Shown: positions 23,270-35,558 of the stretch, piece after piece
Layout of the letters: each line of letters opens with the position of its first letter
How positions within the stretch are numbered: the first letter of the stretch is position 1
Assembly: GCA_032622095.1 (NCBI GenBank)
Contig: CP136062.1
Span: forward strand, 15,529,710 to 15,593,709
Length of the DNA stretch: 64,000 nucleotides
Direction: 5' to 3'
Source: Siphonodentalium dalli
Taxonomy: Eukaryota; Mollusca; Scaphopoda; Gadilida; Siphonodentaliidae
Program-made: the position numbers and the translations under genes
The notes under the pieces: model-generated
The model's input: only the letters and a program-made list of their open reading frames with translations
The model's database searches: none
Told to the model about the DNA's origin: nothing

Positions 23270-23625
23270 CCCATGGTGCCAAATTGAAAGATGGTCAGAA
23301 CAGCAAACCAAATTTAAATAAACAGGAGGATATCCTTCAAACGGAAAATGCTAAATATTAAATAACAAAGAAACATCACTCTAGAATGGAAGATATAGAC
23401 TTCATTTGGTACTCTAGGGAAATAAGTCATGAAGTCAAATTACATTCAGATTCGATAACCCATAGCTAAGATATCCTCACAGGCGGGCTATATATATTCA
23501 TGACCCCAGTAAACCTCCATTCCAAATTTCATTCAGATCTGATAACCCGTGACCATGATATATACCTGGATGGACAAACAGACTGACAGATGCAAAGTCA
23601 ACGCAGTATACATTTTCATGCAAAA
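23270..23625 (+). mobile_element. Dispersed tandem-unit repeat with degenerate GACAGA tail
   Basis: Two units share ATTCAGATTCGATAACCC or ATTCAGATCTGATAACCC, about 90 bases apart, followed by GGATGGACAAACAGACTGAC and ATTTTCATGCAAAATAAA. The plan resembles the hairpin-ended elements, but no terminal stem is preserved. Confidence 0.4.
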
Positions 23626-23785
23626 TAAACCAAAACTTGCATCACATGTAGATAAGGGTCCCAGGTTGCTGAATAAACCTAAATTTTGTATATGTATCTT
23701 AAATTTAGTAAGATTTAAGTTTCCTGAACAAATTGCCATGACCATCAATGATGAAATTATATCTAATTCTGTACCACCTAAAAGG

Positions 23786-24268
23786 TACTCAATCCGACCA
23801 GAGGGTCCCCATCTCAACAGATTCCAACAACAACAATCCGATCAGAGGGTCCTATATTACTATTTCTTTGGCTTTGGTGGTAAAAAATATTTGATTCGAG
23901 TCGAGGAACCAATCAAACAAAGCTCAGAGTTATTAGATATTGATTTTTGAAAATTCTTATGTTCTCGAGATGAGTACTAATAATTGCCGTCAATTTCGTT
24001 TCCTGCTCGAGATTTGTACACCAAAACTCTATTCAAACAGACAAGGATGGATAACTCTAAAATCAAGTGGTAATAATAACGCAATTTTGACTGAGATCTG
24101 GGCCAGAAAGTATTCCCGATAATGAAAAATAATAGATTTCTAAAATCGATATCTAACAAATCTGAGCTTTGATGGGTGACTTTCTCGACTCGAATCAAAT
24201 ATTTTTGACCCTCGAAGCCATTGAAATAGTAATTGAGAGGAGCTTTATCGGATTGAGTACCTTTAATT
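23786..24268. mobile_element. Foldback-type element FB1, fullest copy
   Basis: The left arm begins GGTACTCAATCCGA and the right end reads TCGGATTGAGTACC. Arms of about 150 bases pair imperfectly (shared blocks ATATTTGATTCGAGTCGAG, CAAAGCTCAGA and TTAGATAT). Partial copies are at 1-369, 2588-2795 and 34430-34540. No transposase is present. Confidence 0.75.
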
Positions 24269-25200
24269 TGGTTTTCAGAGAAAATCTATATTACTTTTAA
24301 AATGGAACATACCATGTTCCTACCTTCCAAACCCCAAGGAGAGACAAAATGTTTCATTAATGAAAGACAAGTTTTTCACACTTTCTTTATTCTGATAAAT
24401 ATATTAAGTATCAACTATACATGTATTATTGGAACATAATATTATAATAATCAATATGAAATAATTATAGATACATATAGTGAATATAAGAAACAAACAA
24501 AACTTTAACACATGACTGTGTGGTACATATGAACCACAAGCAACCCTTCGAGAACAATTATTGTAATTTTTCTTTATGGGGCAGCTCGCGGTCTCACTCC
24601 GAATCAAAATACTCTTTTCCAGAGAATTTTTTTTACATTTTGTAGGGGTAAATCAAATTTGAATGTCTGAAGTGGGCCAATTAGTATCTACAGTCAGAAA
24701 CCTTATTTGAAACCTTATTTGAATACCATATTATCAATTACTATCACCCGTCCGTGACTTTGATTAACTTTTAACTATTGTGAAATTTATGCCTTTTTAT
24801 CTGAAATGACCATCTTTTGAAAATTTTCCAACATTAGAGGGGTGTTAATTTGGAAATCTCCAACAGTTAGAAAACTTGGGACAAGAGTTGTAATGTAATA
24901 CTAACTTTGAATTCACTCAGAATTTCAAAACTGTACTTTTAATGATACGTGTACTTATATTCCCATGTGCTCAGTTACCTAATAATAACTGTAATTTATT
25001 TATTATTTTGACACCGGGGGGTGACAGGAAGACAGCCAGTCCTGGTTATGCCACTCCCTCACAATAATTTCACCAGACTTTTGAATCATTATCGATGCTT
25101 TGCTGTAATTTAATTATTGTGTGAATATAAAACATCTACTACTGCCGAAATTTGAAATTCAAAAAGGCATGCCAGTGAGTTGGGTCCAAATTAGATTATA
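24269..25200. other. No recognisable feature
   Basis: AT-rich; no gene, RNA or repeat relation noticed. Confidence 0.4.
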
Positions 25201-25224
25201 CACATGTAATTTTTTTTTGTGAAT

Positions 25225-25420
25225 AAACAATTGAGGGGGGAAACTTGGAATGTCCAACTACACTCCATGCTGGAAGCAGATCTAACTTTTGGAGCAATTT
25301 CATTTGCACCTCCTCCTGCTGTTAGATTTTTCCAACTGGTATCTAAAACTATCCAACTGTTGGAAATTTCCGAACCCAACAACACTGGTTGGAAATTTCC
25401 AAACGACTGATAGCTACTTT
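25225..25420. repeat. TTGGAAATTTCCAAC dispersed repeat
   Basis: Several near-palindromic TTGGAAATTTCC words with CAACTG or CAACACTGG flanks. The same words make up the 46.3-46.9 kb tandem and appear singly near 51830 and 59400. Confidence 0.5.
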
Positions 25421-26643
25421 TGTTTTCAGTCCCAATATTTGACTGATTGTAGGGAAATATCAGTACTTGGTCTAAAAACATCAAATTTGACACTCAATAC
25501 AAGAAAATCAAATACTAGCAGAAATCATTGGTCCTAACCTTGATTCCAATTTGAACTGTATATTTCATCAAAACAAATCCAAACATAGTTGTCCACCGAC
25601 AATTATTCAGAGGATAATGTTACTGAGAATTCCATGAAAATTAGGTATGTAGTTGACAATCGAGAACTAGCTGATCAAGTTCAAACTGGTCATGGTCCAC
25701 TGATTATGACTGAGTTATGCTCAATTTTTAAACACACTTTTGGGTTGTACAGATGATAATTTGAGAAGTATTGAACAGAAGTTCTTGTTATTTAATATAA
25801 CGTTCGCATTTAAGATGACACGGGTCATGTTAAAATTTGGTCAAGGTCCGGTGACTTTTGACTGAGTTATGATCAATATATTACAACAGTTATAGGTTGT
25901 CCGCATAATGTGAGCAATATTCAATTTAAATTTTTACAATGATAATTTAAACAATATTGGTCACAATTTCATGATGCAGAAAGATGATAAAATTGAAGGC
26001 ATATTGGGATTGAATTCTTAATAGTCTGATGAAACTTAGGCCCATCAAAATTGAAACAAGATGTAAATCAGGTGTGCTATGGTAAAGTTGGATGGTTTTT
26101 TTTTTGAGTTGGCATGCTGACTTATCACAGAGCACAAAAAATGCCACAAATTTAAATGAAAGGCCGAAAAAGGCGGCACTTTTTTTATGGTAGCGAAAAA
26201 ATTAAATAATGGCATCAATCAATGGATCAAACTTTACTTCCAACTGTCTATGATGACACTTAATTAGCAAATTCAAATTCTACGGAATTTTGACAAATTT
26301 TATTCAAGTTTTCATCTAGACAACAAAATAATCAGTCAAAAAGGGGCACAACTGCATCAGAAAAGGTGTGACCAAACCCTAGATTGAACTTGAAACACTC
26401 CACTGAGGTTATAACAACTAAAATAAGTTATTTTCATAAATTTGATACCCCAAATAGGTTGAAAGAGAATCACTTTTGCAATAAAATTAAATGCAGTAAA
26501 AATTATTGGTGCAACCATTCAACGTCCTGAGTAAAGTAATAAATATTTTCATTTATATGTAGTTCAACCGTTGTGTCCTTTGTAATAGTACAGCTGATGT
26601 GGTTGCAATTTTTGACAATCTGAGTTAATTGCTACCCAATCTT
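25421..26643. other. Degenerate GACTGAGTTATG units; otherwise nothing
   Basis: Two weak units with GACTGAGTTATG at about 25707 and 25859 and a fragment AAAAAGGGGCACAACTGCAT near 26338 belong to the dispersed 'ataactc' style repeats. No gene is seen. Confidence 0.4.
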
Positions 26644-27883
26644 CAGCCGGTTACGTAGCGTTTTTCCGAAGACCCATAACTCCGAAGGTCCGATTCTCCG
26701 AAGGTCAGATTCTCCGACGCCCCGATTCTCCGAAAGCCCATAACTCCGAAGTCCCGATTCTCCGAAATCCCATAACTCCGAAGACCCATAACTCCGAAAG
26801 CCCATAACTCCGAAGGCCTATAACTCCGAACGCCCATAACTCCGAAGGTCTATAACTCCGAAGGGCCGATTCTCCGAAGGTCCGATTCTCCGAAGGTCCG
26901 ATTCTCCGAAGATCATGTTTTATCGCTTATTAAATAGTGTACAGTCCAGTGGCGGGGTCAATGGGGCCCTAGGGAAGACCGCCCCCAAAAAACATGTCAA
27001 ATGTCATGTAAACGTCAGGAAATCCCTCCTAGGCATTCAAATATTCACAGTGTTCCTGCCCAGGGGAGCCCCCGGACCAACGATTGGGGGCGACCCCTTC
27101 CATGTATGCGCTCCCCAAATCAGGCCTTCGTGATATGCTTTCGGCATATCATATGCATGATATATCCCCCACATATCCCCCACATATGCTAATTAATGTG
27201 CACCCCTAAATGGGAACCCTGGCTCCACCACTGGTGTGCACCGGGTATATTATAACGAAACGCTGCAAGAATGTCAGAGTAGCCTAACATGCACAGGGGC
27301 GACAAGTTCTTCCCCGTTCACCCATGTACATTTTACTTTGGCATCTCATGGGCCAACGTAACGTTATAGTATCTGGTGTATAGTCAGTGGCGGGCCAGGA
27401 TTCCCATTTAGGTGGGGGCAGTAGGAAAAGTTTGAATATTTTGATGCCCCATGAACGATTTCCGGGCGTTTACATGACATTGGACATGTTTTGGTAGGGG
27501 CCCATATTGTCTGAAATAGCAAGTAGAGGTTTAATGGGGGCAGTGGGAATTTTGGGACCCCTTGGCTTCGCCACTGGACTGTACACTATTTAGTAAACGA
27601 TAATACCCCGATAAAACAAAATCTTCGGAGAATCGGACCTTCGGAGAATCGGACCTTCGGAGTTATGGGCCGTCGGAGAATCGGCCCTTCGGAGTTATAG
27701 GTCTTCGGAGTTATAGGTCTTCGGAGAATCGGCCCTTCGGAGTTATGGGCTTTCGGAGAATCGGATCTTCGGAGTTATGGGCCGTCGGAGAATCGGGTCT
27801 TCGGAGTTGTGGGCCGTCGGAGAATCGGGTCTTCGGAGTTGTGGGCCTTCGTAGTAATAGGTCTTCGGAAAACCGGTCTGACA
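26644..27883. mobile_element. Foldback element with two-variant 16 bp satellite arms
   Basis: The outer arms (26664-26913 and 27606-27870) are tandem 16-mers of two kinds: TCCGAAGGTCCGATTC and TCCGAAGACCCATAAC, read inversely on the right. About 15 units lie on each side. The inner arms are inverted too: CAGTCCAGTGGCGGGGTC at 26942 faces its partner near 27578, with AACATGTCAAATGTCATG paired as well. CAGTGGCG at the inner ends recalls hAT-type termini. A further small inverted pair (27205-27240 and 27385-27420) lies inside. Confidence 0.8.
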
Positions 27884-28690
27884 CCCTTCAGCCCTGATAA
27901 TTAGCAATAATTAGCCAAGGCTAAGAAATTGACCAGGCCGAAAAAATTTCCTCCGCTAAAAACCTAAGATCCATATAGTTGTATGCTCTGTTGTGCTCTA
28001 TAACTTCAGTTTACTGTTGGAACTTATTAGTACTGGTAGTCGATTATAATTTTGCGCAAAAAAAAAACTTCGGCTGGCTCTGAAATTTGCCTCAGCTACA
28101 AAATAGCCTACGGAATTTCTTTTTGCCAAATAATTTGCCTTGGCTCAGCTGATAGCCTATGCTAAATAACAAGGCTGAAACTTCCAATAGTGTTTGGATA
28201 CTAACTGATTGATTGTATTCAATGAAATAAGTCCACAATATGTCTTTAAAGACCATTTCATACAACGAAACATTTGAACTACGCACAATTGTAAACATGC
28301 AGTTACTTCTCAGTTCAGAATGATTTATATTCCGATAAACAAGCAACAATGATTGTACCCAAGTCCAAATTTCCTTGGACAAAACCAGCTAGTGAAATGG
28401 GTAACCAGTTGGAACAATACTGGTTCAGTTCATGCCCAGTCCATATACTATTTTATAGCAGACTTTGTTGACCTGGTCACCTAAAACAACCAATTACTGT
28501 AAAACAAGTGCAACGTACGCCAAGCATGTCATATGCCCCCAATGCTCAGTTTAGAGAGTGGACAATGGATGGAATTTTTTTTTTATTGTCTAAATCTAAG
28601 AAGTGGGTATCCTTTCCCCTTAAAGTGGGTTATCAATACAACAAAGCAAGCACAACCAAATCTGATATTCCATGCCCAAGGTACAAGCTG
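27884..28690. other. No recognisable feature
   Basis: Several CGGCT/CCGAAAAAA words but no ordered repeat. Open frames are short and without domains. Confidence 0.4.
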
Positions 28691-28694
28691 AAAT

Positions 28695-28865
28695 GTTCAT
28701 ACAGAGACAAAATTCAGAAATTCTCAAGTTAAACAAGGGCTGTAACTTTGGTAAAAATGAAAGGACGAAACTAGGGTCCTGCGAATATTCGAGATTAAAT
28801 ACGAAAGTCAAATTCGATTCGAATTTAAGTCGAAATTGCCAACTCGAAATTTCGAATATACACTG
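28695..28865 (+). repeat. Repeat fragment plus TTCGAA-rich patch
   Basis: A 'gggctgtaactttggtaaaaatg' fragment of the dispersed repeats is followed by TTCGA-rich sequence (28795-28860). Confidence 0.4.
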
Positions 28866-30110
28866 ATGGAAAAGTAGGCTGTTTACAGACAAGTACACAC
28901 GTCGATTTCATTCGATTTCATTCAGTAATGACATCACTTGCCATTTAATAACCTTTTATCAGTAATATAATATTGGAATAAAAGTAGTATTTGCTTGCGT
29001 TCACATGTTCGTTGTTTGGGTGAGTTTCCATCTTTCACAGTCAAAACTGTTGTTCTTGAAAATCTGAATGTTGCCGAAAAGATTTGGGATGAAGTTGGAT
29101 CTTTTTGAAATCGATAACAAATCATGATATAATTCATGGTTACCTCTAATTTCATGACATATTCTACACCTATTTTAACAAAGGTTTGATTATAATACAT
29201 CATTCCATGCTGATATGTAGGATAAAGTTGATTATATTTCATGTAAATCTGTGACTATAGTCTGCTATAAAAGAATAATGTGATAAATTTTTCCTCTACC
29301 GATAGCACGAGCTGGTTTATGTCAAAGAAACTTGGGCTAATTCAGCCAATGAGATTCACTATATTATAACATATAATCCATATCTCAGATAATCAGAATG
29401 ACATTGTGTGTTCCTAGTGATTTGGATATAAACTTTTGAAAGAAAGTTTGAGCAAAATGTTCTGTTCCCACTCAATCACCTCAGCAATTATATTCTGGAG
29501 CCTCAATTCTTTGGATTATCCCACTGTTATCATTGGTATGATAACACATGCTGCTCATCTGTAAAAGAATACAAAGAACTTATATAAAAACAAAAATAAT
29601 TTATGTAAATATAAAATATAAATATAAAAATAATACAAAGAATTTACCGGTATATAAAAATAATTGTTGTCAATTCACAAAATACTGTAAAATAATTGGT
29701 TGTTACGAAATACTGTAAAATAATTGGTTGTTACTTAATTAGCCAGATTATTTCTCGATAACCTTAATCAGTGTCTGTCACTCTTCCAGAAAGTATAGGT
29801 GCACGCGGAATCTTTGCAATGAAAAGTTCTATGTTGATAATAGTCTGTTGGGAATAGAAACAACTGTTGGTTCCGTTGATGGAATCACAACCATGGCACA
29901 GTCAATAAAAGAGACAGGAACTGTTAATGGTTTGCTGAAGTAATCTAGTGCTGGGCAGTATTTAAGCACAAAAATACTGTGGTAATCCTAAAACCATACT
30001 GCGGTATATCGTATTACTGATTATTTCAATTACCGGTAATTCCTTCAAACCCCGTTGAGTAGAGATCATTTTGTACACAAGTCAACTGTTTTTGGAGGAA
30101 ATCGAATAGC
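28866..30110. other. No recognisable feature
   Basis: AT-rich; a doubled ACTGTAAAATAATTGGTTGT at about 29683-29733 is the only local repeat. Confidence 0.4.
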
Positions 30111-31691
30111 TACACGCCCATACAGAAATTTCTCATGAGAAGTTGTTAGAATCTTATAAGAATCTCATGAGAAGCATATTAGAAAGATATGCAAAGCAGA
30201 GAAAACTAACATGAACCTGGTGAGAAGATGTTAGAAATCAATTTTCTAACCAAGGGTCTTATGTGAGAAAAATTTCTCACGTGAGAAATATGAGATCTCG
30301 TAAGAAATTCAGACTTAGAAATATTTCCACTGAACCGTAGTATATTTTTCTAGGTTGCAAATTCTAATTTGAGTTCGCATGAGAAAAATAGACTTTGAAA
30401 TAACATCCTTCAAGTAAGTTTTTAAAAACATTCCTGAGTTAAAAAAAATTCACGTGATTTCTTATGAGAAATGCAGACTTTGAAATTTTTCCACAAAAAC
30501 TTATTGGATATTTTCAAAGTCAGAAATTCTCACGTTAGATCTCATAAGAAATACAAACTTTAAAATTCTGTGTTCTCCAATTCCAGAAAAGTAAGCTAAG
30601 TGTGATTTTCTCACATGAGAATATGTTAGAAATAGGGTAGATATTTTTAAGTCAGATTTCAATGGTGGGTAAATGATTTAATCTAGAACATGTGGTCGAG
30701 AAATCTTATCTGGTGTTTGCTGGAGAATTCAAAATATAAAATGCGCCAAAACAGTTACTGGAGTAAACCTGTACATATCAGTTGTTGTGCACAATTTAGA
30801 CTGTAATTATCTTCATATCTGTGCTAGAAACTTATTATATTCATGAGAAGGGAAACATGGAGTTATATTATGGTTTTATTTGTGGATATTCTTTAATGAT
30901 AAGTTCCACAACATGGAATACACACTATACTAGGTAAGTGTAATATTTATAGAAATGGCAGAGGGGTTTAGACATCATGCACCTGGCATCATGGCAAGAT
31001 TTTAGGGCATGTGGTCTCTTGTGTTGTCTTTACTGCAGGTTCTAATACTAGTATGTAATTTATCAACCAGGTCGACTACATGCAGTATATTAAAGTTGAT
31101 TTAAATTTTATTTTCAAATATTATTAATTATATTTCTAGAATAAATAATGATGGACCATATCACATCAAATAAACTTCTGCTATTGTTTATTGATTGTAT
31201 AAGACAGAGTAAATGTGTGAATCTATTTACAAAATGAATGAATTTTAGGAAATAAACAATTTATGGCAGTTTTCATTGTTTCATGTAAGTGATTTTTACA
31301 GTTATTTGGAATATTCCACGAAGAGCAGTTAGCATGTTGCAGTGTACACACGCTATGCACACAGCAATTGAAAAATTGGTTAAAAGTTAAGTTGAAGTTT
31401 AGTGTGAGATTTATGTGATAAATACAGATCTGTATTTGTACAGTATAGATTCATCGCACACCACAAATGCCTCTAAGATCAGGGACCCCAGAAGCAGAAA
31501 TGGCAAGGGGGTAAAAGCAGTCCGAAAGCCTGGAAATTCTCAATGACAGTGTTTGTTATTTTATAACCTTAAAAAGATGATAAATGACAGTGTTAAATTG
31601 TTAATGATACCAAAATGAATTTGGTAGCACATAGATTTGTTTGAATTAGATAGTCCTTATTTATTATACTGTCATTATATTTTGAAAAAAG

Positions 31692-31910
31692 GATTCTTTC
31701 TCACGTGAGAAATGATTCTTTCTCACGTGAGAAATGATTCTTTCTCACGTGAGAAATGATTCTTTCTCATGTGAGAAATGATTATTTCTCACGTGAGAAA
31801 TGATTCTTTCTCATGTGAGAAATGATTATTTCTCACGTGAGAAATGATTCTTTCTCACGTGAGAAATGATTCTTTCTTACGTGAGAAAAAATTATTTCTC
31901 ACGTGAGGTT
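31692..31910. repeat. 22 bp tandem array of a CACGTG palindrome
   Basis: About ten units of 22 bases contain TTTCTCACGTGAGAAA, itself a perfect palindrome with a central E-box CACGTG; spacing is exact (31699, 31721 and on). Some units carry CATGTG or TACGTG variants. Confidence 0.8.
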
Positions 31911-32060
31911 TTTAATATGCAAATTAGCAAGATTTTTTCTCACGTGAGAAAAAATTCTTACGTGAGAAAAAATATTTCTTACGTGAGGAAAGATTCTTTC
32001 TCACGTGAGAAAAATTTCTTACGAGATCTTGCTAATTTGCATATTAAAAACCTCACGTGA
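31911..32060. repeat. Inverted pair around TTTTTAATATGCAAATTAGC
   Basis: CCTCAC-flanked arms at about 31904-31933 and 32025-32055 are exact or near-exact reverse complements and enclose more TCACGTGAGAAAAA words. Confidence 0.7.
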
Positions 32061-32145
32061 GATTCTAACGTGAGATTCTAACGTGAGATTCTAACGTAAG
32101 ATTCTCATGAGAATTATGTTAGGACATTTTGGTAAGGGCTGAGCT

Positions 32146-34425
32146 TACAATAAATAAGGAAACACACACCACCAACGCTCCGTTTGATACAATTATGGAT
32201 TAACAAACAGTGGCTATGTATCATTTGTCTGCATGCATCATGCATGGATTGATGACAAGGTACACTGGTCTCAAATACAGGTAATAATTCCGAGTTATGG
32301 AAGCATCATTCAGCTATACATCCAAGAGCTTTGAAATAACCCCTGCATGTGCTGTTAAGTTGGATATTGGAATGTTCCGCCGCGTATGAATAAGTATAAT
32401 GCTTTTAATATATGCCAGAAATAAGGTGTATTACTTTCGAAGTATTTAACTTATAAAACTATTATTCACTGCCCGGGTGAATTATTATAAATCATACATA
32501 TAAATCCATGTTTATGAACGTGATCAATCATTCCCACTCAATAACACCCCGGGAAATAATGAGCTGTACGTCCCACACATTCAGTGGTTTACAGATAGCA
32601 CAGAATTATGCAATCATAACTTGCAATATAATAGTGGGCTGGATTTTGTCCCCGGTTTCTTTGTATTCTGATAAATGTAAACCACAATGTACCAGGTAAC
32701 AGGCCTGTATGACCTGTAACCACCATAATACCGTCTTCAAAGTTTACCGATTATGGAAAAAAATGACGGTAATGGTAACGATAGAGCCCGAAGCCGCCAT
32801 CGCACGCCGCCAGCCATATTGGCCACAAGCCGCCACCAGCCATATTATCCTAACGTCAGCCACATGAAAATTTAAAAATGGCTGAACCATGTGCATGCGT
32901 TATATATCAAGCACAACTGTACTTAGATCATGCCATGAATCTCTACTCCAGCTGACGCCCGTAGAGATCATATTCCACCAGTACAAAACACTGGAACTTT
33001 TTTAAAGTTTTGACAGAGAACCTTATAAAGTCGAAAAATAACGCGGGGAATGTATTTCTTTGTTAATACCTGTTGCTTAATGATTTATTCATCAGTACGT
33101 GAAGTTCCCAGCTCGAGATTACATTATTTACGTGACTTTTGAGACCCGATTCCGCGATAAATATTCATTTTATTCCCTGTCACGAAAATCATTGTTGTAA
33201 GCGACCTAACGCAAAAGCAATTCTGGGTCAAGCTCCCCTGCGTAGCACTCATGATGGATTAATACACAATCTAATGCGACGGTTGTCTCCGTTATCGGGG
33301 ACACCGCGGGCCGTAGGATACAAGTTTCTTCACAAAGGAGACAGATACAAACGATTCATGCACAAAACAATGTTTTATTCCAAATAGAATAGAAAATAGT
33401 TTGAAATAATATATAAGGATTCATCCTTCAATGATGCATGCATATATCGTAAGATGTCAGTGATGATAGCAGTCTGAAGTCGAAAGAAGTCCCAATGTGA
33501 CTTATAGGCCTACCGATTAGGTGGGAATCTACATAGTACATTCTTGCAGTTTTTTAAGCATTTGTGGTGAACCCGTATATTTCCAGACCACATGCACGTA
33601 TTCTTTTTGGTGTTGGCCGGGATTTTCCATAATGGCAAAAATAAACGAAGGACTTGGGGTCTATAACTGGGGATTAATAGGACAATTTCGGACACGAAAA
33701 TACACTGAATGATAACGTCTCAGCCGGCTGAGCCGCCATATTTCGTCAGCCACGAACGCCGTGATTGCTAACCACCCACGAAATTAGTTGAGCCAGCTGC
33801 GAAAACTATATGATGTGGCTTCGGGGGTCTAGGTAATGATATTGAAAATCTTACCTATTATAATCGGTATACCGAAATACCGCCCAAAACTAAAGTAATC
33901 AACTATAAATTTAACCGTAGTCGGGTTTTTGCTTTCAAACTCTAATTTTCGCTTTTGGAAATATGAAACACCAACCGCACAGACACGATATCTAAAGTCT
34001 TTGCACATAAAATACCCTCAAATTAATGGTAATTAATGGCCTTATGGATTATTCCGGAAAAATGCAGAGAATCACCAACAACCATTTTTCCAGAGCAATT
34101 TGTGATGATGGTTTTAAAGCTACCAATTTCTCGACAAATCTTAATCTGACATGAATTGCCAGAAGTGTATTACATGAAACTTTTAAGCAACACACAAGTT
34201 GTTTCAGGTCCCTTTATTTACTTGCGAGGTCAGTTTGAATGGATCTGATAGTTTCTATAACCCATACACCTATCTAAATCAAACAGAAAAGTCAGTCCAA
34301 AGGGTGTATGGATTGGTGTTCGGATTTAATGCCATTGATTTTTTCATTCTAAAAGGTTTGATCATTTTTAATGATTCTTTGGACAATGTCCCATATTAGT
34401 GGTTAAAGATGCCTTGTCCAATATA
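32146..34425. other. No recognisable gene or element
   Basis: About 2.3 kb without an ordered repeat. CAGCCATATT words cluster at 32790-32850 and again near 33735. Open frames 33139-33387 and 33521-33712 have no domain I recognise. This is among the least repetitive stretches of the window. Confidence 0.4.
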
Positions 34426-34429
34426 ACAC

Positions 34430-34540
34430 CGATAAATTACTATATCTTTGGCTTCAAGGGTGAATTTTTTTTTATTTGAGTCAAGGAACCCTTCTTTCAA
34501 CAAACAGAGTTATTACATTTTATTTTTGACACCTATTTAT
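34430..34540 (+). mobile_element. FB1 foldback element fragment
   Basis: ACTATATCTTTGGCTTCAAG, then GAGTCAAGGAACCCTT, AACAAACAGAGTTATTA and ATTTTATTTTTGA match the left arm of the 23.8 kb copy. Confidence 0.5.
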
Positions 34541-34985
34541 TTTCTAAGTCCATATACGGTGCTGGAATTCTCCAGAATGTGTCATCACAAACTTATTTTC
34601 TACATGTTACTTCCAAAACTGAAAACAATTACAAAACTAAGGCAAACTAGTACTGACACTCACATTGTATGTATCTATTGTTCCCTGCATTCAGGAGATT
34701 GGAAACTACCATATATTCCACTGAATAGTACAACTGTTTGTTCAGATGGATTACCTATAAGCTCACTTAAGGTCCATATTGTTAAACCTGCAAATAAGAA
34801 AAGTCATATTTTTTAAGTTGATAAATTTGACAGATAGAATTATCTGCAATTGACAGCAAAATTTCAGAAACCTTATAATAAGTCGTTAAGTCAATGACAA
34901 TAACAAGGAGTGTGATGTAGTATCTAGATATATTTATTTAGAACACCAGAGGGAACAAACAAGGGGTGCACATCAGAAGATGGCG
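34541..34985. other. No recognisable feature
   Basis: No repeat relation noticed; the frame 34448-34816 (122 codons) starts inside an FB1 fragment and has no domain. Confidence 0.4.
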
Positions 34986-34989
34986 CTCG

Positions 34990-35558
34990 TCAAGTGTTTT
35001 GCCTGAAAGAATGGATCTGTCGCAAAAGAATTATTGAAATCGGTCGCCAACTGTTTTTAGTTAACGGTCTCAAAATTGTTAACAAGGAAATAAAAATATG
35101 GCCTCCACATCACCCTTTTCAAACAAGATTATTCACATATGTTATGCTCAATATGGCAATTTCAAATCATTCAAATTTGGCAGCTCCCATCAGGCATCTA
35201 GAGGTTATCCTAAACAAGCCTGTACAGCTTCAAAACAATTCTCAAATAAATGTGGGCTGCAAGGTGTGCTGATGGAATTCACATTAGAAATCCAAGATAG
35301 ATGGTTGTGGCCATGCTTTTTTTAACAAATTTCAGGAAAAAAGTCAGGCTCCCATCTAGATGTCAGTCTGAAGATCCATATGAAGTTTGGTGATGATCAG
35401 ATGAGGGACGTGGCCTCTAGGGTGAGCCAAAGGAATTTATTGATGGACTCAAGCTTGACTTCCTCCAGTTCGTTGTTCATTGAGATCCGGCAACCTATTG
35501 CTGAGATACATGTATCTCGTCAAACGGACAAATAACCAACATTTCCAGATAAATGAAA
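34990..35558 (+). repeat. Diverged ~164 bp units (subtype A')
   Basis: Blocks such as GCTCCCATCAGGCATCTAGA, CCTAAACAAGCCTGTACA, AAATCCAAGATAGATGG and TATGAAGTTTGGTGATGATC match units near 38830-39060. These are the most diverged members, upstream of the first bounded block. Confidence 0.6.

Larger units (their letters stand above)
30113..32145. mobile_element. Foldback-like element rich in TTCTCACGTGAGAA
   Basis: The left part (30113-30660) has dispersed TTCTCATGAGAA, TCTCACGTGAGAA and GTTAGAA words. The right part (31692-32120) is a dense array of them. The outer ends CCCATACAGAAATT and AATGTCCTAACATAAT...TTTTGGTAAGGGC are weakly inverse. The middle (30660-31690) carries none of the motif and no gene. 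I infer one element, but the borders are uncertain. Confidence 0.5.

Noticed and set aside
25-24122. 60-residue frame open in two copies of the FB1 element (25-207 and 23940-24122)
   Set aside because: The copies differ at 12 of 60 residues with no sign of preference for silent change, and the third copy does not keep the frame. It is repeat similarity, not a gene.
31692-31910. CRISPR-like regular array
   Set aside because: Units are contiguous 22-mers without unique spacers, in an animal genome.
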